Assembly: GCA_947311115.1 (NCBI GenBank)
Contig: CAMZKE010000007.1
Span: 1 to 62,621, forward strand
Reading direction: 5' to 3'
Length of the DNA: 62,621 bases
From: an uncultured Bacteroidales bacterium
GTDB lineage: Bacteria > Bacteroidota > Bacteroidia > Bacteroidales > JAFGXI01
A model generated the notes under the pieces. It was not told where the DNA came from and did not search any database. It worked only from the letters and a program-made list of their open reading frames with translations. Each line of letters opens with the position of its first letter. The stretch's first letter is position 1. Made by a program: the position numbers and the translations under genes. This document shows positions 1-8,303 of the stretch, one piece after another.

Positions 1-14
1 AGAAAAAAGCATGA

Positions 15-126
15 ATAATTCCATCTAACTAAATTGGTAAAATTCTGAATATCACCAATATGGTGTTTATTAAAATTTAGTTAGATATTTTTTGCTACTT
101 TTTCTAAAGTCTTGTAATCCGGTTTA
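15..126. repeat. Left copy of terminal inverted repeat (MITE/REP-like)
   Basis: This segment is the reverse complement of positions 62510-62621, with only two mismatches seen by eye. Inside it, TCTAACTAAATT at 24-35 pairs perfectly with AATTTAGTTAGA at 74-85, and CACCAATATGGTG in the middle is itself self-complementary, so the unit can fold into a hairpin of about 62 nt followed by a conserved tail of about 40 nt. No ORF is present. It looks like a dispersed non-coding repeat on which the assembled sequence ends, but it could also be a real pair of inverted copies. Confidence 0.85.
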
Positions 127-401
127 AAGAACGCATTTATAAAGTTAGAACACCAACCTCCGCCTACGATAAATTGCGTAATAAACAAATAATGAAACCT
201 TAAAAAAAAAAACAGTAGATAAAAAACGTAAATTTTACAAAAAAACACAGATATTTTTTTATTTCTAAAACAGCTTTTAAAACCCTATTAGATTTAAATC
301 ATTAGATAAAAAATCATAAAATTAATTTAACCTATTTGCAACTATTTTATAAATACACGAGTCTAAATAGTGAGGCAAAATAAAATAAAAAGTATTTTTT
401 A

Positions 402-431
402 TTGAAACTTTTACTTTTTTAATTATATTTG
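402..431 (+). promoter_or_regulatory. Bacteroidota-type promoter of the first T9SS gene
   Basis: TTG at 402-404, a 19-nt spacer, then TATATTTG at 424-431. This matches the Bacteroidota -33/-7 consensus (TTG, about 19 nt, TAnnTTTG) exactly. It leaves a leader of about 35 nt before the ATG at 475. Confidence 0.6.
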
Positions 432-474
432 TCTTTTAAAATTTAATATTTGTTTAATTTAAAATTATCTGATT

Positions 475-2346
475 ATGAGTAGATTTACATTTACATTAGC
501 TCTTGCAATGACAGCAGTATTTGCTTTCGGACAACGAGCAACAACGCAATTTAATTTTGCAAAAAACAACTCAATTAAAGAGTCTGGTTCTTTTGCACAA
601 AAGAAAAACACAAGTGTGGACAAAAGTATTAACCTTAACATTTTATGGGAGGAAACTTTTGACGCATATAACCATAACAACACGAATGGTGCACCAGACG
701 GATGGGTTATTAACAGCACAGCTACCGACACAATTAACCAGTGGCGTTTATTAGTAGACCATGGTGCTACTTTCCCTGAGATGGGTGATCCATGGGGAGG
801 TGCTCCATCTGATAGAGACGAAGTTCTTATTTCTCCTGAAATTCCTGTAAACGCAACAGTTCCTGCTTTATGGATTGACATTTCAACAAGTTATTATTGG
901 TTTGTTGACCAAAACTCTGATGATGCTATTATTTCTGTATCTACAGATGACTTTGCAACTGAAACAATAGTATGGAAAGAAGACGACCAGACTTTAGTTG
1001 AAGCTTCAGGTATGCCATGGCCATATACAAGTTTCGAACGTTACACTGCAAAAATTGACCTTTCTGCATGGGCAGGACAGAACATTAAAGTCAAATTCCA
1101 CTTAGTATCTATTGGCTCTGCTGATGGTACAAAAGGTGTAAGTTTCTATTTTGACAATATTAAATCTGTTGAAACTCCAGGTAACGACCTTGAAATGAGA
1201 GGTGCTTATGCACACGCATGGTATGAGTATGGTATTTATACTATTATGCCTTGGGACGAGGTAAGAGGTTATAGCGATATGGGAGCAGTTCCTTTCAATG
1301 CTGGTACAGAAGATGCTGTAAACGTTACTTTTACAACTACACTAGATAACGGCGGAAATGCAATTTTACAAAAAGATACTAACTACTTTACAAGTGGTAA
1401 CCAAACTTTGGCTCCTGCAGCTACTGACACGTTTCGTGTAACTGCTCTTGATAACTTTGATATGTTTAGCTTACAAGCTGGTGATTACACCGTAAAGCAA
1501 ACAGTTACTATGGAAGGTGCTGATGACAATCCTAACAATAATACTTACTCTTTCCCTGTAACAATAACTAACGATACAAACGAAAGAATATTAGCTCGTG
1601 AAACACGTGTAAGTACAAGAATTGGTGCTGATATGTTTGGTGGCTCAATTGGTGGAGACGAAATGGGAGTACAATTTGTAACAATGAGAGCAGAGCACGT
1701 TAGCAGCGTTACAGGAACAGTTTACTCTGGTTCTAGCGAAGGTACTACTGTAAGAGCTAAATTATACCACTGGGATTCAGCAACAAGTGCCTGGGTATTA
1801 TTGGAATCTTCAGATGATTATGATATTACTGCAGCTGATTTAGGAAACCAAATTAATCTTCCATTCTTAAATGGTGGTGCAGATTTAGATTCTTTAAATA
1901 ACTACATGGTAACTATTGCTACATGGTGGGTTGAAGGTTCAACAAATATAGAATTTTTAGCTTACGATGCATACCAAAATGAAGACATGTATAAATCAGA
2001 TGCATTATACATACAAAACGATGCAACATGGTATTACACCGGTAGTGGATACCCAGTTTTATTAATTCATTTTGATGCAAATACAGTAACAAACACAAAT
2101 AATGTTTCAGTAAATAACAATGTTAATGTTTACCCTAACCCTTCAACAGGTTTATTAAATATTAACAACTTAGTTGAAAATTCTACAATTAGAGTTTACA
2201 ATATGTTAGGTGCTGAGGTTGCAACTGTAAATAATGCTTCTGAATTTAATACTATTGATTTATCTTCTCAAGCTGAAGGTACATACTTAGTAAAAATATT
2301 TAGTAACAATAATGTAATTGTTAAAAAAGTTAACTTAGTAAAATAA
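475..2346 (+). CDS. T9SS type A cargo protein with choice-of-anchor/MAM-like domain
   Basis: Exported protein of 623 aa. Residues 1-19 form a signal peptide ending near FAFGQ. Residues about 57-235 resemble the choice-of-anchor J / MAM-like beta-sandwich of secreted Bacteroidota proteins (WEETFDAY start, a DGW motif, and a later 'SFYFDNIK' strand). The middle holds beta-rich, probably immunoglobulin-like segments. The last 75 residues are a T9SS type A tail: NVYPNPSTG, then IRVYNMLGAEV, then GTYLVKIF and a lysine-rich end. The protein should cross the outer membrane by T9SS and be released or anchored after tail cleavage. No catalytic motif was seen, so substrate and enzymatic role are unknown. 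It is a single transcription unit with its own promoter (402-431) and terminator (2371-2400). Confidence 0.85.
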   Translation: MSRFTFTLALAMTAVFAFGQRATTQFNFAKNNSIKESGSFAQKKNTSVDKSINLNILWEETFDAYNHNNTNGAPDGWVINSTATDTINQWRLLVDHGATFPEMGDPWGGAPSDRDEVLISPEIPVNATVPALWIDISTSYYWFVDQNSDDAIISVSTDDFATETIVWKEDDQTLVEASGMPWPYTSFERYTAKIDLSAWAGQNIKVKFHLVSIGSADGTKGVSFYFDNIKSVETPGNDLEMRGAYAHAWYEYGIYTIMPWDEVRGYSDMGAVPFNAGTEDAVNVTFTTTLDNGGNAILQKDTNYFTSGNQTLAPAATDTFRVTALDNFDMFSLQAGDYTVKQTVTMEGADDNPNNNTYSFPVTITNDTNERILARETRVSTRIGADMFGGSIGGDEMGVQFVTMRAEHVSSVTGTVYSGSSEGTTVRAKLYHWDSATSAWVLLESSDDYDITAADLGNQINLPFLNGGADLDSLNNYMVTIATWWVEGSTNIEFLAYDAYQNEDMYKSDALYIQNDATWYYTGSGYPVLLIHFDANTVTNTNNVSVNNNVNVYPNPSTGLLNINNLVENSTIRVYNMLGAEVATVNNASEFNTIDLSSQAEGTYLVKIFSNNNVIVKKVNLVK

Positions 2347-2370
2347 GTTTTAAACTTGTAAATTATATAA

Positions 2371-2400
2371 AACCCTGCCTTTGGTGGGGTTTTTTATTTT
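2371..2400 (+). terminator. Rho-independent terminator after the T9SS gene
   Basis: AACCCTGCC / GGTGGGGTT forms a 9-bp stem (two G-U pairs) with a TTT loop, followed by a T-rich run. It lies 25 nt after the stop codon of the upstream gene. Confidence 0.75.
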
Positions 2401-2446
2401 ATTAACTTTTAAAATTCTATTATACAAAAATTTTAGATTTACTTTA

Positions 2447-2454
2447 TAACTTTG
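2447..2454 (+). promoter_or_regulatory. Likely -7 element upstream of lptB
   Basis: TAACTTTG matches the TAnnTTTG -7 consensus and lies 34 nt before the lptB ATG. The segment around it is made of near-direct repeats of TTTGTAACTTTAAAA. No clear TTG is seen at -33, so the call rests on one half-site. Confidence 0.4.
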
Positions 2455-2488
2455 TAACTTTAAAATTTTGTAACTTTAAAACTTACTA

Positions 2489-3214
2489 ATGAAACTTCAC
2501 ACCAAAAACATTGTAAAAAAATACGGTTCAAGAACTGTAGTAAAAGGAGTATCTGTTGAGGTTAATAGAGGAGAAATTGTTGGATTACTTGGACCAAATG
2601 GTGCAGGAAAAACTACTTCATTTTATATGATAGTAGGTTTAATTAAACCCAATAGCGGCAAAGTATTTTTAGACGATAAGGATATAACAAAGCTACCTAT
2701 GTATAAAAGAGCAAGGCTCGGCATAGGATATTTAGCACAAGAAGCTTCTGTTTTCAGAAAATTAAGTGTAGAGGATAATATAAAAGCTGTTCTTGAAATG
2801 TCGAAGTTTTCTAAAACTGAACAAAAAGAAAAACTTGAAAGTTTGCTCGACGAGTTTGGATTACAAAAAATACGCAAAAGTTTAGGTATTCAATTATCAG
2901 GCGGCGAAAGAAGGCGATGCGAAATAGCACGTGCTCTTTCAATAGACCCCGCATTTATTCTATTAGACGAACCTTTTGCCGGTGTTGATCCAATTGCTGT
3001 TGAGGATATACAAGAAATTGTATCAAAATTGAAGAAAAAAAATATTGGTATATTAATTACAGACCATAACGTACACGAAACCTTAAATATAACAGACAGA
3101 GCTTATCTCCTATTTGAAGGAGACATATTAAAAGCCGGAACAGCTCAAGAACTTGCTGCAGATGAACAAGTACGAAAGGTATATTTAGGTAAAAACTTCG
3201 AACTTCGAAAATAA
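2489..3214 (+). CDS. lptB: LPS export ABC transporter ATP-binding protein LptB
   Basis: Cytoplasmic ATPase of 241 aa that, in the Lpt system, powers extraction of lipopolysaccharide from the inner membrane together with LptF/LptG and LptC. Visible motifs are Walker [10 protein letters not shown] (about residues 35-43), the Q-loop region near YLAQEASVF, the ABC signature LSGGERRR (about 140), Walker [13 protein letters not shown] and the H-loop [10 protein letters not shown]. The RRR variant of the signature and 'GVDPIAV' after Walker B are typical of LptB/YhbG rather than other ABC ATPases. Length is normal for the family. It starts a tightly packed run; its stop shares one base with the next start (TAATG at 3212-3216). 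Confidence 0.93.
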   Translation: MKLHTKNIVKKYGSRTVVKGVSVEVNRGEIVGLLGPNGAGKTTSFYMIVGLIKPNSGKVFLDDKDITKLPMYKRARLGIGYLAQEASVFRKLSVEDNIKAVLEMSKFSKTEQKEKLESLLDEFGLQKIRKSLGIQLSGGERRRCEIARALSIDPAFILLDEPFAGVDPIAVEDIQEIVSKLKKKNIGILITDHNVHETLNITDRAYLLFEGDILKAGTAQELAADEQVRKVYLGKNFELRK

Positions 3215-3564
3215 TGAATATTGAACAACTTAGAATATTTTGTTTATCAAAAAAAGGAGTTACTGAGAGTTTTCCTTTTGATGAAACTACTTTAGTTTTT
3301 AAAGTAGGAAACAAAATGTTTGCATTAATGAATATTGACGAAAACACAAAAGTTGCAGTTAAATGCAATCCTGAACTAGCAATAGAATTACGAGAAAAAT
3401 ATGATTTTATTACCGGAGCCTACCACATGAATAAAAAACACTGGAATTCAATAAATATTAATTTTGCTGAAGATTCATTTATTAAACAACAAATAAACAA
3501 CTCTTACGAATTAGTTTTTAACTCGCTAGCAAAAAATAAAAAAAACGAAATTAACGCTGAATAA
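3214..3564 (+). CDS. MmcQ/YjbR family protein
   Basis: Small protein of 116 aa with the YjbR/CyaY-like fold. Family marks are the N-terminal 'CLSKKGVTESFPFDETTLVFKV' region (quoted in part), then 'GNKMFALMNID', a central 'KCNPELAIELRE', and the C-terminal 'GAYHMNKKHWNSI' motif that is nearly invariant in MmcQ/YjbR proteins. Family members are often called DNA-binding, but the molecular function is not firmly known. The gene overlaps lptB by one base upstream and the DUF502 gene by one base downstream, so the three are very probably translationally coupled in one operon. Confidence 0.88.
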   Translation: MNIEQLRIFCLSKKGVTESFPFDETTLVFKVGNKMFALMNIDENTKVAVKCNPELAIELREKYDFITGAYHMNKKHWNSININFAEDSFIKQQINNSYELVFNSLAKNKKNEINAE

Positions 3565-4139
3565 TGCATAATAAAATAATAAATAAATTTATAAACTATT
3601 TTCTTCAGGGACTGCTATATGTTGCCCCTCTTGGTTTAACTTTATGGATAATATATGAAGTTTTTATAAAAATAGATAGCCTTTTTAATTGGATTATACC
3701 AAATGTACATATTCCGGGATTGGGAATTGTAGTTGTAATAACAATAATCGCATTTTTGGGTTATGTAGGTAAGTTTTTCATAACTATGCCATTATCCAAC
3801 ATTTTTCATAAAATGCTAAAACGAACACCCTTTATTAAACTAATTTACACATCAATAAAAGATTTATTAAAAGCATTTGTAGGTAAAGAAAAAAAGTTTA
3901 CAGAACCCGTTTTAGTTAAAGTTAATAATATAAGTAATTTAGAAAAAGTTGGATTTATTACAAATAAAGATTTAAAAGATATAGGTGTAACAGAAGGTAA
4001 AGTAGCAGTATATTTCCCTCACTCTTATGCTTTTTCCGGCGAACTATATATTGTACCAAAAGAAGATGTAAAACCTATAGATAAACCATCATCGGAAATT
4101 ATGAAATTTATTGTTTCAGGAGGAGTCTCAAAAAATTAA
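3564..4139 (+). CDS. DUF502 family membrane protein
   Basis: Inner-membrane protein of 191 aa in the DUF502 family, whose function is unknown. Two hydrophobic helices lie near the N-terminus (about residues 12-35 and 50-75, the second containing the typical 'GLGIVVVITIIAFLGYVGKF'). A conserved soluble part follows: 'TPFIKLIYTSIKDLLKAF', then a VGFIT strand and 'VAVYFPHSYAFSGELYIVP', which is the family core. It starts at the TAATG shared with the yjbR-like gene. Its last codons overlap or abut the alternative starts of rnhB, consistent with a single lptB-yjbR-DUF502-rnhB transcript. Confidence 0.85.
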   Translation: MHNKIINKFINYFLQGLLYVAPLGLTLWIIYEVFIKIDSLFNWIIPNVHIPGLGIVVVITIIAFLGYVGKFFITMPLSNIFHKMLKRTPFIKLIYTSIKDLLKAFVGKEKKFTEPVLVKVNNISNLEKVGFITNKDLKDIGVTEGKVAVYFPHSYAFSGELYIVPKEDVKPIDKPSSEIMKFIVSGGVSKN

Positions 4140-4143
4140 CACA

Positions 4144-4743
4144 TTGTTAAAGTCAAGTTACACAAAAGATAAAATTGAAGCCGGTTGCGACGAAGCCGGT
4201 AGAGGCTGTATGAGTGGTCCTGTTTTTGCAGCTGCTGTGATACTTCCTAAAAAATTTAAAAATGAGTTGCTAAACGACTCTAAAAAGCTATCAAAAAAAA
4301 ATCGGTATTTACTTCGTGAAATAATAGAAAAAGAAGCTGTCGCATTTGCTGTTTATAAAACAAACTGCCAAATAATAGATAAAATCAACATTCTCAATGC
4401 TTCAATTTTAAGCATGCAGAATGCTGTTAAAGAACTAGCGATTAAACCTGAACTTTTGCTAATTGATGGTAACCGCTTTAAACCATTTGATGACTACAAA
4501 TATGAATGTATTATAAAAGGGGACAGTATTTATAGCTCAATTGCCGCAGCATCAATTTTAGCAAAAACATACCGAGACGACTATATGCTGGAATTACATA
4601 AAGAATTCCCCAACTACAAGTGGAATAATAACAAAGGTTATGGTACTAAAGAACACAAAGAAGCTATGCTAAAATACGGTTTAACAAAATACCATAGAAA
4701 GACTTTTAATTTTAAATCGCAACAACTTTCATTAGATTTTTAA
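4144..4743 (+). CDS. rnhB: Ribonuclease HII
   Basis: Enzyme of about 199 aa that cleaves the RNA strand of RNA-DNA hybrids and removes misincorporated ribonucleotides from DNA. The N-terminal motif IEAGCDEAGRGCMSGPV carries the first two acidic metal ligands (DE). LLIDGNRF gives the third Asp and KTYRDDYM the fourth. The C-terminal 'YKWNNNKGYGTKEHKEA' region is typical of type 2 RNase H. No ATG lies in the right place. The TTG at 4144 gives an N-terminus (LKSSYTKDKIEAGCDEAG) that matches the usual family start; a TTG at 4111 would add 11 residues overlapping the DUF502 gene. It is the last gene of the lptB operon. Confidence 0.92.
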   Translation: MLKSSYTKDKIEAGCDEAGRGCMSGPVFAAAVILPKKFKNELLNDSKKLSKKNRYLLREIIEKEAVAFAVYKTNCQIIDKINILNASILSMQNAVKELAIKPELLLIDGNRFKPFDDYKYECIIKGDSIYSSIAAASILAKTYRDDYMLELHKEFPNYKWNNNKGYGTKEHKEAMLKYGLTKYHRKTFNFKSQQLSLDF

Positions 4744-4781
4744 TAAAATGGTATGTTTTTTGTCATATTATAAAAATAGAC

Positions 4782-4812
4782 TTGTGAAGTTTAATATATT
4801 TAATTAATTTTA
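4782..4812 (+). promoter_or_regulatory. Possible promoter of tonB
   Basis: TTG at 4782-4784 and TAATTTTA at 4805-4812 are separated by 20 nt. The -7 box differs from TAnnTTTG at its last base. It lies about 20 nt before the ATG at 4832. Confidence 0.35.
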
Positions 4813-4831
4813 CGAACAAATATTTTTAGAA

Positions 4832-5506
4832 ATGGAACTTAAAAAATCGGAAAGAGCAGACCTAGAAAAAAAGAAATTAATTTTCTTATCGACAGGACTT
4901 GTAATAGCCTTATCAGTAGTACTTTTAGCTTTCGAATGGACTCCAAGCGAAAAATCTGATGATGGCATTGTAATTGAAGAAGGCTTAGCAGCTGAAGATG
5001 ATATAATTCCGATTACAAGACAAGAGGTTAAACCACCACCACCTCCTCCTCCTCAAGTTACTGAAGTACTTCAAATTGTAGAAGACGATGAGGAAATTGA
5101 AGATGAAATTGAGATAGAAGATTCTGAAGCTGATGAAGAAACTGAAGTTGAAGTAGTTGAAGTTGAAGAAGAGGAAGAGACAGATGAAGTATTTCAATTT
5201 GCCGTAATAGAAGATAAACCTGAGTTCCCAGGTGGAATGACTGAGTTATTAAAGTATTTAGCAAAGAACACTAAATATCCTGAAATTGCAAAAGAAAATG
5301 GCATATCCGGTCGTGTTTACGTTCAATTTGTTATTGGAAAGTCAGGTAAGGTTAGTGATGTAAAAATAATGAGAGGAAGAGATCCATACTTAGATAAAGA
5401 AGCAGTTAGAGTTGTGAAAACGCTTCCTAAATGGAAACCGGGAAAACAAAGAGGTAAAGCTGTAAAAGTATCCTATGTAGTTCCTATCAACTTTAAATTA
5501 CAATAA
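4832..5506 (+). CDS. tonB: TonB family energy transducer
   Basis: Protein of 224 aa that links the inner-membrane ExbB/ExbD motor to TonB-dependent outer-membrane receptors. One N-terminal membrane helix lies at about residues 15-35. A run of seven prolines follows near residue 70, then a strongly acidic linker (about residues 80-125, almost all D/E/V/I). The C-terminal TonB domain (about 130-224) has EFPGGM, 'YPEIAKENGISGRVYVQF' and the closing VPINFKL strand. The acidic linker replaces the Pro/Lys-rich periplasmic spacer of enterobacterial TonB; similar acidic spacers occur in Bacteroidota TonB proteins. No exbB/exbD is adjacent. It is monocistronic, with a strong terminator at 5513-5540. 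Confidence 0.9.
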   Translation: MELKKSERADLEKKKLIFLSTGLVIALSVVLLAFEWTPSEKSDDGIVIEEGLAAEDDIIPITRQEVKPPPPPPPQVTEVLQIVEDDEEIEDEIEIEDSEADEETEVEVVEVEEEEETDEVFQFAVIEDKPEFPGGMTELLKYLAKNTKYPEIAKENGISGRVYVQFVIGKSGKVSDVKIMRGRDPYLDKEAVRVVKTLPKWKPGKQRGKAVKVSYVVPINFKLQ

Positions 5507-5512
5507 TATATA

Positions 5513-5540
5513 AAAAAGACAGTTTAGGCTGTCTTTTTTT
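5513..5540 (+). terminator. Terminator after tonB
   Basis: AAAAAAGACAG and CTGTCTTTTTT form a stem with loop TTTAGG and end in a run of seven T. It starts six bases after the tonB stop codon. Confidence 0.85.
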
Positions 5541-5554
5541 AATTAGAATAGTTT

Positions 5555-6289
5555 ATGATTTCTAATAGTCAAATAATATGGTTAGAAAAAACTGATTCGA
5601 CAAATAAATTTATAAAAACACTTATTAGTAATAGCGCTATTAAAAATGGAACAATAATAGCTGCCAAAGAACAAACTAACGGGAAAGGACAACAAAATAA
5701 TATTTGGCATACTCAACCAAATCTTAATTTAACTTTTAGTTTGTATTTAGATATTAGGATTAAAGCTATTCATCAATTTTATATTTCTAAAATAATCGCA
5801 TTAAGCATATATGAATTTATCAGCACAAAAGTTAGCAAGGTAACTATTAAATGGCCAAACGATATTTATATTGACAATAATAAAGTTGCCGGAATTTTAA
5901 TAGAAAATACTATTCAAGGAGAGAATATAACAAAATCAATAATTGGCATAGGAATAAATATAAATCAAATAAACTTCGACAAATCGATACCTAACCCTAT
6001 TTCATTAAAAGAAATAACAGGCAAAACCTACAATTTAAATAATACTTTAGTTGAGATTAACAGTATAATAATGCAAAAATTTCAGCTATTAAACAATTTT
6101 AATACTATTGACAACCTGTACAACCAACTATTATATAAACTAAATACAAAATCTAACTTTACAGATATTAATAATAAAAATAATTTTACCGGTAAAATTA
6201 TTGGTACTGAACAAGATGGAAGAATAAAAATAAAAACCCAAAACTTAATAAAAAGATTTGGGTTTCATGAGATTAAATATATTTTATAA
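5555..6289 (+). CDS. birA: Biotin--[acetyl-CoA-carboxylase] ligase
   Basis: Biotin protein ligase of 244 aa that activates biotin as biotinyl-AMP and attaches it to carrier proteins such as the BCCP subunit of acetyl-CoA carboxylase. Visible family motifs are WLEKTDSTN (N-terminal strand), the biotin-binding loop in the form TNGKGQQNNIW (family consensus GRGRxGR-W), KWPNDIYIDNNKVAGILIE and GIGININ. The loop has lost the usual arginines (K/Q instead of R), a variation seen in other Bacteroidota enzymes. There is no N-terminal helix-turn-helix, so this is a non-regulatory, class I type ligase. The gene ends one base before the convergent PorE-like gene stop. Confidence 0.9.
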   Translation: MISNSQIIWLEKTDSTNKFIKTLISNSAIKNGTIIAAKEQTNGKGQQNNIWHTQPNLNLTFSLYLDIRIKAIHQFYISKIIALSIYEFISTKVSKVTIKWPNDIYIDNNKVAGILIENTIQGENITKSIIGIGININQINFDKSIPNPISLKEITGKTYNLNNTLVEINSIIMQKFQLLNNFNTIDNLYNQLLYKLNTKSNFTDINNKNNFTGKIIGTEQDGRIKIKTQNLIKRFGFHEIKYIL

Positions 6290-6290
6290 A

Positions 6291-8300
6291 TTATTTTATT
6301 TTATAAGCATCAGGAACATCAGGTAATAAAACCTTAAGTTTACCCAACTCATCTCTAATAATTTTAAATTGAACCCTTCTGTTGTATTTTCTCGATTGAG
6401 GATTAAGGTCTATAGATACAGGATATTTTTCGCCATAACCCACAACTTTTAATTTACTTACATCAACAGATTTAGATACTAAATAATCCTTAACAAAATT
6501 TGCACGTTTTTTTGTTAACATCATATTATAAGCCTCATCTCCTTGTGCATCAGCATAGCCTGCAATTTCAATTAATATATTATTTGAGTTATTTAAATAA
6601 ACTGCTAATTCATCTAATTCATCTTTATATCTTTCAGGAATTGTTTTATTAAAGCCAAACAAAATAGCAGGAGCCGTAGTTTCAACAACATTTTCTTTAT
6701 TTGAACCAGCACCATTTACACTATTATTTTTATCAGCAACATCAGTATTAGCATGCTTTAATTTCACATCGCTTAAATCTAATTCTGCTAAGCAATAAAC
6801 CTTTGGTATATCAAAACTTTTTTCTGCTGCATCCATATCGTCAGCAGTAAAAGTTACTTTTATATTATCTGATGGTACTGTTAACGAAACATTTCCTTTC
6901 TTATCAGATTTTACTTCCTTTAAAGTTTTACCATTTGCTGTAACGGCAACATTTAGCTCTTTCCCTTTATTATCTAATTTACCTGTTAGTAATACAGATG
7001 GTGTTTCTTGAGGATAGAATGTAATTTCATAAATATCTAAATCGCCAAAGCCATCTTCTGATGCTAGAGAAATTAATGCTTTTCCTTTTTCTGATGTTGG
7101 ATATAAAAACTTATCCTCATCTGTTGTATTCAGAGGATAACCAAAATTTAGAGGAGTTGACCATACAGAGTCGTTTTCAAATTTAGACATAAACAAATCG
7201 TTTTGCCCCATATTATAGTAGTGCCCTTGCGAACTAAAATATAATGTTTTGTTATCATCTAAAATAAAAGGAGCTACCTCATCAAATTTTGTATTAATCT
7301 TATCTCCTAAATTTACAGCTTTTCCCCAGCCTCCATTGTCTTGTCTTTCCGACTTATATATATCTAAACCGCCAAAACCACCTTTACGATTACTTGTAAA
7401 ATACAATGTTTTGCCATCTTTAGAAGGACAAGCATGACGTTCTAAATCAGATGTATTAATGTTTTTATTTAGCTTTTTAATTTTCGACCAATTTGTTCCA
7501 TCAAAAGTACTAACATAAATATCGCCTTTTCCTTCATCATCACCTTCTTTAAACAAATACAATTCATTTCCATCGTACGAAATACCAACAGAACGAACAC
7601 TACCTTCAACTTTAGCATCAATATTAAAATTTCTTGGAATTGCAAATTCGCCATTTACTTTTTTTGAATAAAAAACAGCTTCATAAAACCGCATATCGCT
7701 TGTATATACCAATGTATTGCCATCGCCTGAGATAACGGCATTGTAATTAGCAAATTTATTATTTATATTTTTACCTAAGTTTTTCAATTCGTATTTTATT
7801 GATAACCCCTCTAAAGTTTTCGCACTTTCACAAGTTTCAATTTTTCTATTTACAATATTAAGATAATACTTATCGGTTGTTCCTGTTGTTTCCTTATAAT
7901 CATTATAAGTCTTAATAGCTTTGTCCAGCTCGTTATTTATAGCATACGCATCAGCTAAATAAATATATGCATCTTCATGAGCTTTCGATTCTGTTATTTC
8001 CCCCTCCTTATAATCATTTGTTACAGACTGAACAGCTTTTTCTAAATACCTAATCGCTTTTATTTTTTCAGAATTTTTATGATACCCTTTAAGGTAACAA
8101 ACGCCAATTCTATAATCAATATTAGCATTTTCTGTTCCCGATTTTACTATATTATTATATATAGTTAACGCCTCTTTATAATCTTTTTCATAAAAAAAAG
8201 TTTCAGCATCCCAAAACATTGCTTTCACATCAACAGGGTCGTTATCTGCAAAAATTGCTAACGATATAACAATTAATATTACGCTTATTAAGTTTTTCAT
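6291..8300 (-). CDS. PorE-like envelope protein: TPR, PD40 propeller, CRD-like, OmpA domains
   Basis: Protein of 669 aa with a signal peptide (residues 1-18, ending IFAD). Order of domains: TPR-like helices (about 25-150); WD40-like PD40 beta-propeller repeats (about 170-425; e.g. ACPSKDGKTLYFTSNRKGG and APFILDDNKTLYFSSQGH); a small carboxypeptidase-regulatory-like sandwich (about 433-505, starting LLTGKLDNKG); and an OmpA-like peptidoglycan-binding domain (about 545-655, with IAGYADAQGDEAYNMMLTKKRA and SRKYNRRVQFKI). The same order occurs in PorE, the periplasmic T9SS component that ties the translocon to peptidoglycan. No lipobox cysteine is visible, unlike the PorE lipoprotein. It is 3 bp from its paralogue upstream. 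Its role as a T9SS part is inferred from architecture only. Confidence 0.8.
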   Translation of the reverse strand: MKNLISVILIVISLAIFADNDPVDVKAMFWDAETFFYEKDYKEALTIYNNIVKSGTENANIDYRIGVCYLKGYHKNSEKIKAIRYLEKAVQSVTNDYKEGEITESKAHEDAYIYLADAYAINNELDKAIKTYNDYKETTGTTDKYYLNIVNRKIETCESAKTLEGLSIKYELKNLGKNINNKFANYNAVISGDGNTLVYTSDMRFYEAVFYSKKVNGEFAIPRNFNIDAKVEGSVRSVGISYDGNELYLFKEGDDEGKGDIYVSTFDGTNWSKIKKLNKNINTSDLERHACPSKDGKTLYFTSNRKGGFGGLDIYKSERQDNGGWGKAVNLGDKINTKFDEVAPFILDDNKTLYFSSQGHYYNMGQNDLFMSKFENDSVWSTPLNFGYPLNTTDEDKFLYPTSEKGKALISLASEDGFGDLDIYEITFYPQETPSVLLTGKLDNKGKELNVAVTANGKTLKEVKSDKKGNVSLTVPSDNIKVTFTADDMDAAEKSFDIPKVYCLAELDLSDVKLKHANTDVADKNNSVNGAGSNKENVVETTAPAILFGFNKTIPERYKDELDELAVYLNNSNNILIEIAGYADAQGDEAYNMMLTKKRANFVKDYLVSKSVDVSKLKVVGYGEKYPVSIDLNPQSRKYNRRVQFKIIRDELGKLKVLLPDVPDAYKIK

Positions 8301-8303
8301 AAT

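Larger units (their letters stand above)
1..474. other. Intergenic region before the first gene
   Basis: There is no credible gene here. Bases 1-19 are identical to 47079-47097, and 15-126 is the terminal repeat. From about 130 to 400 the DNA is A/T-rich with poly-A runs and no recognisable coding. The promoter of the first gene lies at 402-431. Confidence 0.6.

Noticed and set aside
5058..5264. Minus-strand leucine/glutamine-rich ORFs opposite tonB
   Set aside because: They are the antisense shadow of the acidic Glu/Asp linker in tonB; tonB has full family motifs.
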